This document shows positions 9,264 to 19,319 of a stretch of 64,000 nucleotides of DNA, piece after piece. The stretch is from Pseudoips prasinana (lineage: Eukaryota > Arthropoda > Insecta > Lepidoptera > Nolidae). The notes beneath the pieces are model-generated. The model was not told the DNA's origin. It was given only the letters and a program-made list of their open reading frames with translations, and searched no databases. The stretch spans positions 11,791,201-11,855,200 of the forward strand of contig OX621257.1 in the NCBI GenBank assembly GCA_951640165.1, given 5' to 3'. A program made the translations under genes and the position numbers. The number at the start of each line of letters is the position of its first letter. Position 1 is the first letter of the stretch.

Positions 9264-9757
9264 GGCGATTGGCACACTGCCCCGCATGATGCAGCGCAGA
9301 GCGTGAGTGCGTGTTGGACCGTTGCTCGTAAGTATCTCCGTTTGTATAGAAAACACGCACAGTCCAACACGCTAAAACTGCATCCACGCGTGTTCATGCA
9401 GTTGCGTGTAATTGTCTACGAATAAGTTTAAAAGAATTATTAAAGTCAAATTGTGTAGCAGGGCATATTACAAAATTTCTGATTATTTAAGTGATAAAAG
9501 TGCTTGGGATTGAGTTGTTCTGAGTCAACACACATGATTATAATTAATCTTAAGTATATTTTATTTAAAAAAAGGATTCCTACTGAGTTTTCTGGCAGGG
9601 TTTCTCAGTAGCTTTACATGCACTGCACGGTAGGGTAAAAAAATATGACGATTCCACAAAAATGTAAATTTTTTAAGGAATAAATGATTATTGACTTTTT
9701 TTTTACGTGTTTGCTAACGCACTACGCTGCATCATGTCGGTCAGTGTGCCAATCGCC
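9264..9757. mobile_element. MITE-B, PIF/Harbinger-like, with an inserted repeat
   Basis: TIR GGCGATTGGCACACTG against CAGTGTGCCAATCGCC, flanked by TAA on both sides (9261-9263 and 9758-9760). Subterminal blocks gcatgatgcagcg and cgctgcatcatg also pair. About 9410-9700 is a foreign ~250-bp repeat also found at 50380-50635. The sister copy at 47436-47667 lacks it. Confidence 0.75.
9410..9700 (+). repeat. ~250-bp repeat inside MITE-B (sister at 50380)
   Basis: Shared blocks include tttaaaagaattattaaag, acaaaatttctgatt, gtgcttgggattgagtt, aaaggattcctactg and tcagtagct. The nature is unknown; it could be a LINE 3' UTR. Confidence 0.55.
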
Positions 9758-9860
9758 TAACTGCGATCGCCAACTTGCATGATAACCGCGGTGACTACGG
9801 AAAATCCCACCCAAATAGCAACGTTATAGAAACCTTTGGGGCAGGCCTATGTATAAGTAC

Positions 9861-10550
9861 AGTGGATGAAACTAAGGGTCATAGAGGGCGCTGGCGGTCG
9901 TAGTCACCTCCAGCGAATACGATATATCAGTTGATGTGTACATGATGCAAAGTTTAGTCCTTATTAACACGTTAATAAGGGAGATTTTTACTCTCTTGCT
10001 ACTGCACGTTATAAAGGACAGCAGACCAGTAAGTGGTCATATTCTGATGATCATAGTACCAGGGTTATATAAGAAAGATGGATATTCACTTATCATAGAC
10101 GATTAGCTTAATTTATCTTTTAAAACTGCGCCAGAGTCATACGTCATGACCTCATTAAAGTATCGTACGTTTTTTTAGTATTCCAGATAAGTAGAAACGC
10201 ATAAATTAATATCGTTTACAGGTCATGGACATTGCGGTACATTTGATTTTTTGATTGTTGTAATTTGTAGATACCTACTGTTAACTTAGATCTGGTAAAG
10301 CTTTAAACCAGATTTATTCCGTTTTCGGCCCGAATGATGACCTGAATACTGTTTCAATTTTACGGGAATTGGTTTATTAATTAACCTTTTTCAATAAATA
10401 AATAAATATAAATATCTTAAGACCAACTACTCACTGCTGTAATGTACACACGGCTACACATGAAGCTATACATTTCCAGTATAAGCGAATCTCGGGTTGT
10501 ATAGGATTTCCATACAATGAGAGGTCAGCTTATATTGGAAAGGTAGCAGT
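9861..10550. other. Unassigned sequence
   Basis: I see no coding segment or shared repeat. A weak inverted pair (ttccagtataagc at ~10475 and gcttatattggaa at ~10530) is present. Confidence 0.35.
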
Positions 10551-11015
10551 GCGTACCCAAACTAGGCAGCACCTGTCCTATAGACACCAGAAAATGATAA
10601 AAAGGGTATAGATAAATTACACCCAGACACAGAACTAAACTAGTCACCGTAGCCTAGTTGGTAGTGCTCCTGCCTACGAAGCTGATGGTCCTGGGTTCGA
10701 ATCCCGGTAAGTGCAAACATTTGTGTGATGAGCACGAATATTAAATTTGTTTCTGAGTCATGGATGTTTTCTATGTATTTAAGTATTTATGTATCTATAT
10801 AAGTATGTATATCGTCGCCTGGTACCCACAGTACAAGCTTTGCTTAGTTTGGGGCTAGGATGATCTGTGTGACATTTGATTGTCCCCAGATAAAAAAAAA
10901 TTAAAAAAAAATCCTGATCTTGACACAAAGATTTGTTCTGGAATCGAACCCTTGTTCTCTGGCTCAATTGTCAGGGTCACTAACCACTAGACTATCCCCA
11001 TCGAAATTGACAGAC
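10551..11015 (-). mobile_element. SINE-H interrupted by SINE-A
   Basis: The head (minus strand: ggatagtctagtggttagtg, then ggttcgattccag and acaaatctttgtg) lies at ~10905-11015. Its core (ttctgtgtctgggtgtaatt) lies at ~10551-10641. The plus-strand SINE-A at 10642-10890 separates them. Other SINE-H copies are at 50222 and 58100. Confidence 0.6.
10642..10890 (+). mobile_element. SINE-A, copy 2 (nested in SINE-H)
   Basis: Complete A box (tagcctagttgg), B box (ggttcgaatcccgg), ctgagtcatggatg, tatctatataagtatg and a tttggggctaggatgatctg end with an A-rich tail. Confidence 0.8.
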
Positions 11016-11165
11016 CTGTGTCAATTTTGATGGGAATGAAGCGTTGTGATTGGCGAAAAGCATTGAGATAACAACCAATAGTAATACAACATTCACGTTA
11101 ATAGCTTCAACTTGTTCGTACTATTCGTAATTTGCAAACTCATAATAATAATCGGCTTCGACATT

Positions 11166-11446
11166 GAAAATCGATTCCGGACCATTTATGAGTCACATGT
11201 TCTCATGAAAGCCGATTTAACGATTAATTAAGTCATTTTTAACATTTATTTATTTGAACGCCGATCACTATCCCGATGTTCGGCGACTTACCCGGTATCC
11301 CCCTGGGTCAAATTTCGACCTTGGTGGCCAACCTCAATGGAGACTAGCTATTTGCGGAGAACATTCTCCGCAAATAGTTAGTCTCCATCTCCAATCGGCT
11401 TTCATGAGGACATGTGACCTCACAAATGGTCCGGAATCGATTTTCA
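11166..11446. repeat. Inverted-repeat element with ~50-bp arms
   Basis: gaaaatcgattccggaccat to cttaaagccgatt-like sequence at 11166-11220 is repeated in inverse at 11393-11446. The enclosed part holds a second near-perfect hairpin (11339-11361 with 11364-11386, one mismatch). The aatcgattccggaccatt block recurs at 44066-44114 and near 25700, so this is a family. Confidence 0.6.
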
Positions 11447-11689
11447 ATTAGTTTTATAGATTTTCAATTAGTGCAAAAAGGTGTGTGCGTAAACACAGGG
11501 GCAATTACTATTCCATCACTCTCATGATCCGATAATATGACTAGCAACACGACCGGAAAGAAGTCAGGCACAGCACCGGTAGCTTTACGTGCTCTCCGAG
11601 GCACGGGGATGCAATTTATTTATTTATTAAATACCGCTCAACTTCCAGACTTCGGGCTCATATTGAGAATTTTCTGAACAAAATAATCC

Positions 11690-11765
11690 CAAAATCACTT
11701 TTTAGCCCGACCGCTAGTCTTCTACCGCTAGACCAACGAGGCAGTTTGCAAACTCATGCCTGTGC
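11690..11765 (-). mobile_element. tRNA-like fragment
   Basis: On the minus strand tgcctcgttggtctagcgg resembles an A box, as at 63093. No B box follows at the right distance, so this is not a tRNA gene; a decayed SINE head is possible. Confidence 0.3.
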
Positions 11766-12196
11766 TCATGCTAAGCTGTTGTCATGACAAAAGTCAATGT
11801 CAACCAAAACAAATCAGATGCACGCGAAATTAATAATATTTTATATTTTGTACAATGTTGACAATGATAATTTATCTCAGAGTTGTAATTTATTATCAGT
11901 CTCGGTTAAAAAAAAACAGTGATAAGATACTTTTGTATCATACGATTTATGCTGGTTTGGTAGAGATGTTTTAAACTAAAAATGGATATATGTTAACGTA
12001 TATAAAAGTTTCTTAAGGTCCAGAATACAGCGCGCCATAATTTTGCTCGCGCATTTTTTTACATTAAAGGACATAAAATTATAGTAAGTACACTTAAAAA
12101 TTTACGAGATTTATAAACAAATTTTCAGTTAATAAATGATGAATGGTCAGTAAATGGGAATATGGTTTATACTACTTTTTATGGACATTAAATAAT
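11766..12196. other. Unassigned AT-rich sequence
   Basis: No ORF or shared repeat seen. Confidence 0.35.
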
Positions 12197-12437
12197 GCTA
12201 TGCCCCGCGGTTTAGCTTGAAATAGCTCGCAGATGGTAGATTTTTTCCGACTTACTTGACACTTATAGTCATATTTTTGACAATTCACACAATATCTTTA
12301 TAAATTGTAGCCAATGTGTTATTCTTATATTATTTTAAAGTTTTATTAAAATCCATTCAGTAGTTTTTACTTGAAAGAGTAACAAACATCCATCCATTCA
12401 TACTTACAAACTGCCGCGTTTATAATGTTAGTAGGAT
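12197..12437 (-). mobile_element. Decayed Helitron
   Basis: The left side (plus) has gctatgccccgcggttt, a diverged form of the ctagctgtgccccgcggttt 3' end. The right side has ttataatgttagtaggatt, the complement of the aatcctactaacattataa 5' end. Between them gaaagagtaacaaacatcc is shared with other copies. Confidence 0.5.
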
Positions 12438-12614
12438 TACAAAATGTAAAATTGTTCTGAATATTTTGGAATAATATGCTCACAAGATGACTGAAGCATA
12501 TTTTTTTAAAGTAGCACACTATATTTTTGTATCCCATAAAGATATGGACTGTTGTTCTAGTGATCGCCACCTAAGACAAATTTGTATGATGAGCACGATA
12601 ATTAGTTGTGTCTG

Positions 12615-12960
12615 GGTGACATTTGTACGAGCGTTGTGGTGTGAAAGAGGATGTAGTCACGAAGATTAAAAAAGGTATGCTGAGATGGTTTGGCCATTTA
12701 GAAAGAATGAATGAAAGAAGATTGTAAAAGAACTATACCTAGCCTGTATGAATGGGACAACCCAAAGGGGAAGACCTCGTCGAACATTCTCTGACCAAAT
12801 CGGAGACGTTGACAAGAAAGGGCAGGTCAGAAGTACCCTAAACCGGCGAGCATGTATGAAGAATATAATGACAGTAATCGAGGCAAAAGAGGTGTACAAA
12901 GATCGAGATGTACGTATGTATGTATGTACGTACATATATAGAAATATATAAGTATGTATG
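12615..12960 (+). pseudogene. LINE ORF2 C-terminal fragment with (TATG)n tail
   Basis: Two frames together encode [19 protein letters not shown] and then [35 protein letters not shown], with a frameshift around 12725-12745. RWFGHLERM and RGRPRRT are typical of the last domain of RTE-like LINE polyproteins. It ends in gtatgtatgtatgt. Relatives lie at 26990 (minus), 43055 and 54505. Confidence 0.65.
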
Positions 12961-13198
12961 TCAGTTGTCTGATTGCCATAACATATTATACTCTGCCTAG
13001 TTTGCGATCACGTGGTACAGTGTATTAGTTCTCCCAAGATGTATATATATATTTTTAACTTAATAAAAATAGGATGGCGCTTACGAGTTTTGAATCTGGG
13101 TCCGATTTATATCCATCAAAAACATATTTCTATTTCTTTGCGATACAGGAATATATTTTTTGCCTAGTGTTTTTTCATGAAGACTTTCTAGAAAAATT

Positions 13199-13339
13199 AA
13201 AAAAAAAAACCATTGAGTTGGTTTTTAGATTAGACGTACATTCTACATATAAGTAATAATTATGGTAAGAAAAATAAAAAAAAACCATTGAGTTTGTTTT
13301 TAGATTAGACGTACATTCTACATATAAGTAATAATTATG
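13199..13339 (+). repeat. Tandem duplication, 2 x ~64 bp
   Basis: aaaccattgagtt, tttttagattagacgtac and attctacatataagtaataa occur twice (13199-13262 and 13276-13339), separated by ~13 bases. Near identity points to a recent event. Confidence 0.8.
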
Positions 13340-13589
13340 TTTTTATCGCAAGCTTTTTATATAAGTCACAAGAACAAGTACACTATTGCCTAATACTATG
13401 AACAAAACAAAAATGTTGATAGTTTTACAGTTCGATAAAAGAATTCGCCGATTGCTGGAAAAAAATGCTTGTTATAAAAATCAACAATACAAAGTTCACT
13501 TGGGGTTAGGATTTGATTTTGACTGGCCAGTTACCACATTCACGCCAAACAATTTCTTACTGTAATATGGAAATAATGTAGTACTTCTG

Positions 13590-13843
13590 TTGATGTTCCG
13601 TTCAGGCCACATCCCATCTAATAAATTTTAATATCTAATGTGTATAAGGTCCTCACCAAACTGCGAATGATTGAGGATATTTATCATGTGTTGATGGAAT
13701 GTGATCGGAATACTCATGAAAGACAATATTTCCTGAGTGTGGGATTTGAAGTGGGGACATATAACAGCATTCTAGCGTCCCCTTTGTCGAAGGAGGCTAG
13801 GATGTTGTGTCGGCTGCTATTGTTTCGGTACCTGAACGAATAG
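13590..13843 (+). pseudogene. LINE RNase H/C-terminal fragment, frameshifted
   Basis: FRSGHIPSNKF (frame 1) is followed after a shift near 13665 by IEDIYHVLMECDRNTHERQYF and SKEARMLCRLLLFRYLNE, ending at a stop at 13841-13843. The cysteine/histidine pattern (CIRSSPNCE then HVLMEC) is the usual C-terminal zinc-like motif of I/R1/Jockey-group LINEs. It abuts tail-to-tail with the next LINE. Confidence 0.65.
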
Positions 13844-14070
13844 GGACAAAGATGATTATAATAATAACTATTAATTACCCATTGTTTAGTTTTAAGTTGT
13901 TTAATGTAGCTGTTTATTTATTTTTTATTTATTATTTGTTATTATATACAGTGTTGACCTTATGAATTAAAACAAAGTCTCACAAAACTGTACAAACAGT
14001 TTGACTGTGAGATCGAAATTATTATCTATCTTAAGTAGCGCTGTTATATATGTATAAACATTAATATTTT

Positions 14071-17000
14071 CTATGGGAGATTATCTAGGAGGTATTTTTT
14101 TAACTTAATTTTAAACTTATGTTTACTACATTCCTTTCTGATGTCCTCTGGTATACTGTTAAGTATGTAGGGGATACGTTTATTTAGGGTCCTATCTCCG
14201 TATACATTCGTGATCCTAGGGACAACAAATTTACCGGAGGTCATTGCTCTTGTGTTATATTTATTATATAGATTTTGGATTGTTGTATTATGCTCCTGAA
14301 AGCCATGGTTGTTAATTGCGAGAAGGTATTTATGTTTCACACTAACTGGTAAAAATTTACATATCTTAAATAATTTATAGTAGTGATGTTTATATTTATT
14401 TTTTGTTTTTTTATCAACTAGCAATTTTATAATTCTAAGTTGGATGTTTTCTTGTAGTTTGTCAATATAAGATTTAAACGTGAGTCCGTAGCAATCAAGA
14501 GCATAATCCAAAACTGGCTCAACTAAACTTGTGTATAGTAACTTCAGGGTGTTACTAGGCATTCTATAACTAAGGTGATAAAATTTACCTAACAACACTC
14601 TGAGCGTATTACATCTAGATTCAATATGTTTAGCCCAAGAAAAATGCTCTTCTACTTTCATGCCTAAATAGGTTACACAATCTACTCTTTCAATTGGCTT
14701 ACAGTGACAGTTGATATGATTATTGTGTATGCAATCATAAGTGTGAGCGAGTAATTTCGGTGTTCCTATGAGTGGTAAGTAGGGAGAATGTATAATTAAT
14801 AATTTGTTTTTGTCAGAATTTAAAACTATGCCATTATCATGTGACCATTTAACAACAGCGTCTACGTCTTGTTGAACGAAGCGACACGTCTCAGCCAGGT
14901 CGGTACCAGCCCGAAGGGCACATAGGTCATCTGCGAACATGTGAGCCGAGCAATGCTGCATCACTCTGCACAGACTGTTTACATGCATCAGATAGGCGAC
15001 CGGGCCACATCCAGAACCTTGGGGTACCCCGCACCGCACCCCCCTCTCATCGCTCAGCGTGTCGTCTACTCGCACTCGATATGTGCGTGAGTCGAGGTAG
15101 TCCCCAAACCATTCTTTGAGGGGCTTTACGACTCCACATTCTTCTATGGCATTTAATAATGTATTTTTTTCCAATGTTTCAAAGGCTTTTTTATAGTCAA
15201 AAAATATGGCAACTACAAATTTCTTGTTATTTAGATGAGTATTAAACTCATCAGTGAAATTAGAAAGCAAGGTGTTAGTGCTTTTGCCTTTTTGAAAACC
15301 ATGTTGCGATTTATTTAGTATTTTGTTGGTTTGTAGATAGTTTCCTAGTTGATTAACTATGCACTTTTCCATTATTTTATCTATACTTGACAGTATCGCT
15401 ATTGGCCTATAATTGGAAAATTCTTTCCGATCGCCTTTTTTGTGAATAGGTCGAATAATAGCCTCTTTGAGCTTCTCTGGGAATTTTTTATGTTTAACTG
15501 ATAAATTTATTAACTTGGACAATATAGGGCTTATTTTTTTGCTAATAAATTTTATATCAGACATGCGAATGAGGTCACTCCCCGGCGATTTATTTGCATC
15601 CATATTTCTAATTACATTCTCCACACACTTACCACTAACAGGCTGCCATCTCATACATATATCTGCCTGTTGCTTATAACTGTTTCTGTCTAACCACTTA
15701 TCGTTGCAATTATGTTTAATTTGTTGGTTTTCCTCATCAAAGACCGCCCCAAATCGGTTAGCAATGTGCTGGGTACTTCCGAGCATATTCATGTTAGATA
15801 ATATGACACTATCTAAGGATTGCTTATTTTTACCCAACATTGTGTTTAAAATATCCCAAACTTTTTTTATATTTTTGTTACACTTAATAATACTCTGCCT
15901 GTCATATTCATTACTGCATTTATATATTGCTTTTGTACATTTATTTCTATATTTAGTATAAGCTAACCGTTTTACCATGTTCTTTGGATCACTGTGCCAC
16001 ACAACGAACAACCTATCTCTTTCTTTGATCATATTTTTTAAATTATTTGTAACCCAACGTTTATTGTTTCTGCAACTGCAACTAACTGTTATTGTCTGGT
16101 AGCATTCATTATAAATATTATTAAATATGAGTCTGAGAGCATTATATAATTCCATGGGACATTCAATTGTCATCAAAGTTTTAAAATTTGTTGATAATAA
16201 ACGTTCTCGGACCATACGGTTATCTAATACGCGTCGACGCACTGTAGGTTTGGCTAGAACTCGCGTGCGTGCACAAGTTGTTCGACTTCCAATACACTGA
16301 GTTCGTTTCCACTGCACCACAGCTGATACGAGAAAATGATCGGATATTTTATGTTGAATTATTGCAGTATCGATCTCTGCTAAGTGAGACCGAATATATA
16401 TATGATCGATACATGATTCAACAATATTCCCCTTGACTATTTCCTTACGTGTCACTTTATTTATACATTTGGCTAATGAGAATTCTGCTAATAAGTTCTC
16501 GTATTCCGTTACCGAGGAATCTTGGCTGTGTAAGAGGTTTATGTTGATGTCTCCACAGAAAACGATTTTACTATGACTTGGTATACTTTCTAATATGTTG
16601 CGAAATTCTATAAGAAATTGTTTTATTTTATCCTTCTTGTTTATTCTAGGGGGTCGGTATACAGCTATTAAGTATATCGGATCATTTCTACCATCCTCAA
16701 GCACAATGGAAACGCACTCCGCTGATCGCATATTTTGTGTATGCACGGTCTTGTTTACTTGAGTAGCCCAAGGCGCTCGTACATAGACTAATACACCGCC
16801 TCCAGTGCGCTCGGCGCGTGTATAACTATGGACATTGAATCCCCTAATTTCGTACAAGTTTAACATTCCATAATTAATATTAGGTTCCGTTATTACTATC
16901 ACATCAATGTTCTTTAAGTGAAAATCTAAAGTTGCTATTAATTCGAGAAAATGCTTTCTTAACGATCTTATATTGATATGTACTATACAAAAATCGTGTT

Positions 17001-17103
17001 TATTTTTATGAGACGGTAGCCATAAATCTAAACTACCGACTTCGTGCGCATCAATACAATCACCCGTAATGGATGTTATGTTATCAAAAGCTGCGAATTT
17101 TAT
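14071..17103 (-). CDS. LINE ORF2: AP endonuclease plus reverse transcriptase
   Basis: The frame is open from 17103 to the stop at 14071, about 1010 codons. Endonuclease residues are present in order: Asn in HINIRSLRKHF (~16980-16948), Glu in VITEPN (~16890), YRPP, CGDININLL and ISDHFLV. RT motifs are KKGDRKEFSNYRPI, FDYKKAF (catalytic Asp, ~15190), GVPQGSGCGP and FADDLCAL (catalytic Asp pair, ~14932). No stop interrupts these. No ATG precedes the endonuclease Asn and Glu: the codon at 16902 is GTG and the first ATG is near 16866. Translation must start at a non-AUG codon, by reinitiation, or from an ATG since lost. Encoded functions are nicking target DNA and target-primed reverse transcription. 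Confidence 0.88.
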   Translation of the reverse strand: MKFAAFDNITSITGDCIDAHEVGSLDLWLPSHKNKHDFCIVHINIRSLRKHFLELIATLDFHLKNIDVIVITEPNINYGMLNLYEIRGFNVHSYTRAERTGGGVLVYVRAPWATQVNKTVHTQNMRSAECVSIVLEDGRNDPIYLIAVYRPPRINKKDKIKQFLIEFRNILESIPSHSKIVFCGDININLLHSQDSSVTEYENLLAEFSLAKCINKVTRKEIVKGNIVESCIDHIYIRSHLAEIDTAIIQHKISDHFLVSAVVQWKRTQCIGSRTTCARTRVLAKPTVRRRVLDNRMVRERLLSTNFKTLMTIECPMELYNALRLIFNNIYNECYQTITVSCSCRNNKRWVTNNLKNMIKERDRLFVVWHSDPKNMVKRLAYTKYRNKCTKAIYKCSNEYDRQSIIKCNKNIKKVWDILNTMLGKNKQSLDSVILSNMNMLGSTQHIANRFGAVFDEENQQIKHNCNDKWLDRNSYKQQADICMRWQPVSGKCVENVIRNMDANKSPGSDLIRMSDIKFISKKISPILSKLINLSVKHKKFPEKLKEAIIRPIHKKGDRKEFSNYRPIAILSSIDKIMEKCIVNQLGNYLQTNKILNKSQHGFQKGKSTNTLLSNFTDEFNTHLNNKKFVVAIFFDYKKAFETLEKNTLLNAIEECGVVKPLKEWFGDYLDSRTYRVRVDDTLSDERGVRCGVPQGSGCGPVAYLMHVNSLCRVMQHCSAHMFADDLCALRAGTDLAETCRFVQQDVDAVVKWSHDNGIVLNSDKNKLLIIHSPYLPLIGTPKLLAHTYDCIHNNHINCHCKPIERVDCVTYLGMKVEEHFSWAKHIESRCNTLRVLLGKFYHLSYRMPSNTLKLLYTSLVEPVLDYALDCYGLTFKSYIDKLQENIQLRIIKLLVDKKTKNKYKHHYYKLFKICKFLPVSVKHKYLLAINNHGFQEHNTTIQNLYNKYNTRAMTSGKFVVPRITNVYGDRTLNKRIPYILNSIPEDIRKECSKHKFKIKLKKYLLDNLP

Positions 17104-17175
17104 TTATACTTAAACAAATAGCATGATACCTAATATTAGTGGTAAATGGAAGATGAAGATGTACTCGAATAAACC

Positions 17176-18096
17176 TTAGTTTTTGTTTAACAGTTCTTTA
17201 ACATCATTTTCGGTTCTGATCCAAATTGTTTTGTCCTCTGTACTTTTCTTCACCAATATTTTGCCGTTGTTAATCCACACGTATTTGTAATATTTATGTA
17301 GTTGATTTTTAGTAGTCCACAGCAGAGTTCTGGTTGCTTTTGTCAGATCCTCATTAATGTATATTTTACTCACGTCGATGCCTCCAGTTACCTTGTCGCT
17401 TGTTAATTCGCCCAATTTACGTCGTTGCGTCAGCCAAGCATCTCGAGAGGCAGTTCCAGAAGTTTTGAATCCGACGGTGATAGATCCCGGTCTACCGCTT
17501 TGTTTACGTGGTTGGTTGCGCCTCACCCATTCAATCTTCTCACTGCTGGTGTTAATAACTTTCGCGATACTTTCGACGACTTCCATCAAATTCTCGTCGG
17601 GCCTTTGTTCGACGCCTATAATCTCGATATTGTGTTTACGAGCAGATTGTTCATATTCGTGAAGCCGTTGCTCCAGAGCGACATTACATTTTTCCATGAA
17701 TATGCATTTATTGTTTATGTTATCTACCGACTTCTCTAACTTCTGTATTTTGTCTTTCGACTTCTCGTGCTCAGCTAGTAACGTGTCGTATTTTTCTGAA
17801 AGTAGGTTCATACTTTCTTTGATATAATCAAGTTGTTTTTTTAACCCGGGGATAGCTCTTACATTTTTTTGTATCTCCTTCAAAATCTTATCACTATCTT
17901 GTCCGTCGTCGTCCTGCGCCTCGTTTTCAGAGTCATCTTCCTCACAATTATTGCAGTAAATTCGGGTTCTACCGACTTTTAAGTCTGCAGCTAAACCCTT
18001 CACACAATTTCGGTGAAAAGTTCCTTGACACTGTCCTTGGCACAAGAAATGAGACCCTTTTTTAGAAAGTACTTTTTTACACTTTTGGCACTCCAT
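17176..18096 (-). CDS. LINE ORF1: PHD-type zinc finger, coiled coil, FP-type C-terminal domain
   Basis: The first ATG at 18096 gives 306 residues. Residues 3-51 form a C4HC3 PHD-like finger (Cys 3, 6, 19, 23, His 28, Cys 31, 48, 51). An acidic linker and a long coiled coil (~75-145) follow, then an RRM-like stretch (RKHNIEIIGVEQRPDENLME). The last ~70 residues (KIYINEDLTKATRTLLWTTK, YKYVWINNGKILVKK) resemble the C-terminal domain of FP-type proteins found in many insect LINE ORF1s. It would act as the RNA-binding chaperone of the retrotransposon RNP. The ORF is intact. Confidence 0.85.
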   Translation of the reverse strand: MECQKCKKVLSKKGSHFLCQGQCQGTFHRNCVKGLAADLKVGRTRIYCNNCEEDDSENEAQDDDGQDSDKILKEIQKNVRAIPGLKKQLDYIKESMNLLSEKYDTLLAEHEKSKDKIQKLEKSVDNINNKCIFMEKCNVALEQRLHEYEQSARKHNIEIIGVEQRPDENLMEVVESIAKVINTSSEKIEWVRRNQPRKQSGRPGSITVGFKTSGTASRDAWLTQRRKLGELTSDKVTGGIDVSKIYINEDLTKATRTLLWTTKNQLHKYYKYVWINNGKILVKKSTEDKTIWIRTENDVKELLNKN

Positions 18097-18215
18097 CTTA
18101 GACACAGATTTTAATGCACTAATTATATTATCACGTTACCGAATGCTCGCAATAAACAGGTTACAAGAACGCGTGCGTATCGCGTGCACTGCGATAATGA
18201 ACACACACTAAGTGA

Positions 18216-18429
18216 TAAAACCCCTTTAAAAATAAAGAACAAAAGAAATTCTTACTGTATGCCGCCGTATGAATGTGGGAGCTAAGATCTGAATGACTGG
18301 TGGGTAATTGCGCTCAAAAGCCTAACTTCCAGAATCATAACTTAATGTTTCCTCAGTATGGTAGAAACTTACTTTTTGTTAACACTAGATTTTCTTTAGT
18401 TTTTGTTACTAACCCAAAACTGGGTCAAT
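18216..18429. other. Flank upstream of the LINE
   Basis: No coding or repeat feature recognised; the exact LINE 5' edge may lie within this interval. Confidence 0.35.
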
Positions 18430-18845
18430 ATTGTCCGAATTGAAAATGAAAGGGATGAAAAAGATATCGAAGAGAGAGCGCAGGGCGTTGTCTGTGGGGA
18501 GCAATATGCTTGTTCGTTGGTTCACTTGTTCAAAGTCACCCTTTAAGGCGTTTTGCCAATCGTTTTACACGAGTGGCCTATGGGTGACATATACGAGCTT
18601 ACAACGTCCTACTGTTTAATATAATAATGCTTTCAGGGTACCGTTGGGACTGACGTGGCGTTGTAGTGCTTCAGAAATGTTCGCCGAGGCTCGCGCAGAT
18701 TGTTTTCATGCCATTGTGCGAAAAACGGCATCCCTAATACAACGCCTGCATGGTTGTACCCACAGCATTCTAGAAATGTACGCTGCCAGAGCGGACTACA
18801 TTTTTTTTTTCAACAATTATACAAAAAGCTATGGGTCTTAAACTA
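18430..18845 (+). pseudogene. LINE RT C-terminal fragment, frameshifted
   Basis: Two overlapping frames encode VGSNMLVRWFTCSKSPFKAF, CQSFYTSGLWVTYT, then RCSASEMFAEARADCFHAIV and ARADYIF. FKAFCQSFYTSGLW and FCSASGMF-like wording occur in the post-RT region of Lepidoptera LINE polyproteins (family recall). It is 5' truncated with a frame change near 18620. Confidence 0.6.
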
Positions 18846-19139
18846 GGCGTAACATAAACTCATTAGAATTTTATCTGTACACCAAATCGTCGATATTAGT
18901 ATTTTTCAGGGATATTGGGAGAGACAGTTCTCAAGTCAAAATAAATAATTACTACATACGATAATAACCTATTTACACCAGCAACGTTGGTACTAACACC
19001 AAAATACTGACAAAATTATGAACTTGTCTTTTTGTCTGAAATAAAGTGTTATAATATATTTAATTTAATACGTTAATGATGTATCCAATATTACAACCAT
19101 CCACATGCAACGATAACTGCTTACTATTGAGAAGGCCGT
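18846..19139. other. Unassigned AT-rich sequence
   Basis: Nothing recognised. Confidence 0.3.
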
Positions 19140-19319
19140 TAGCTTTTTTTTTATAGAAAATAGGATGGCAAAAGAGCTAGTGAGTCACCTGATGGTAAGT
19201 CATCACCTGCGCCCATGAACACTTGCAACACAGAGGAGCCGCAAGTGCGTTGCCAGCCTTTAAGAAAAGAATAGGCTCGCTTCTTGCAGGTTGCCATGTT
19301 ATACCGGATCGGAAATACA
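19140..19319 (+). repeat. Dispersed repeat (agtgagtcacctgatgg family)
   Basis: gagtcacctgatggtaagtc, gcgcccatgaacacttgc and gcgttgccagccttta recur, partly rearranged as a hairpin, at 53170-53360. The nature is unknown. It abuts the truncated 5' end of the next LINE. Confidence 0.5.

Larger units (their letters stand above)
8885..9860 (+). mobile_element. RTE-tailed SINE-like element split by two MITEs
   Basis: Host pieces are 8885-8940 (ccataccatcccattggtg), 9179-9263 (gcagcaggt-like run, actgcgatcgccgactcgc) and 9758-9860 (actgcgatcgccaacttgc, aacgttatagaaacc). In order they match the layouts at 27260 and 29593. MITE-A (8941-9178) and MITE-B (9264-9757) sit inside it. The taactgcgatcgcc block occurs on both sides of MITE-B, a ~25-bp repetition not explained by a 3-bp target duplication. 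Confidence 0.5.
13912..18215 (-). mobile_element. Near full-length CR1/Jockey-group LINE
   Basis: In order on the minus strand: 5' UTR (18215-18097), ORF1, a ~70-base gap, ORF2, a ~80-base 3' UTR including gtacagttttgtgagactttg, and an (AAATA)n-like tail ending near 13912. Both ORFs are open end to end, so it may be a young copy. No target-site duplication is evident. Element edges are approximate. Confidence 0.75.

Noticed and set aside
17357..17739. Plus-strand frames of ~100 codons
   Set aside because: They are the complement of LINE ORF1 and have no features of their own.
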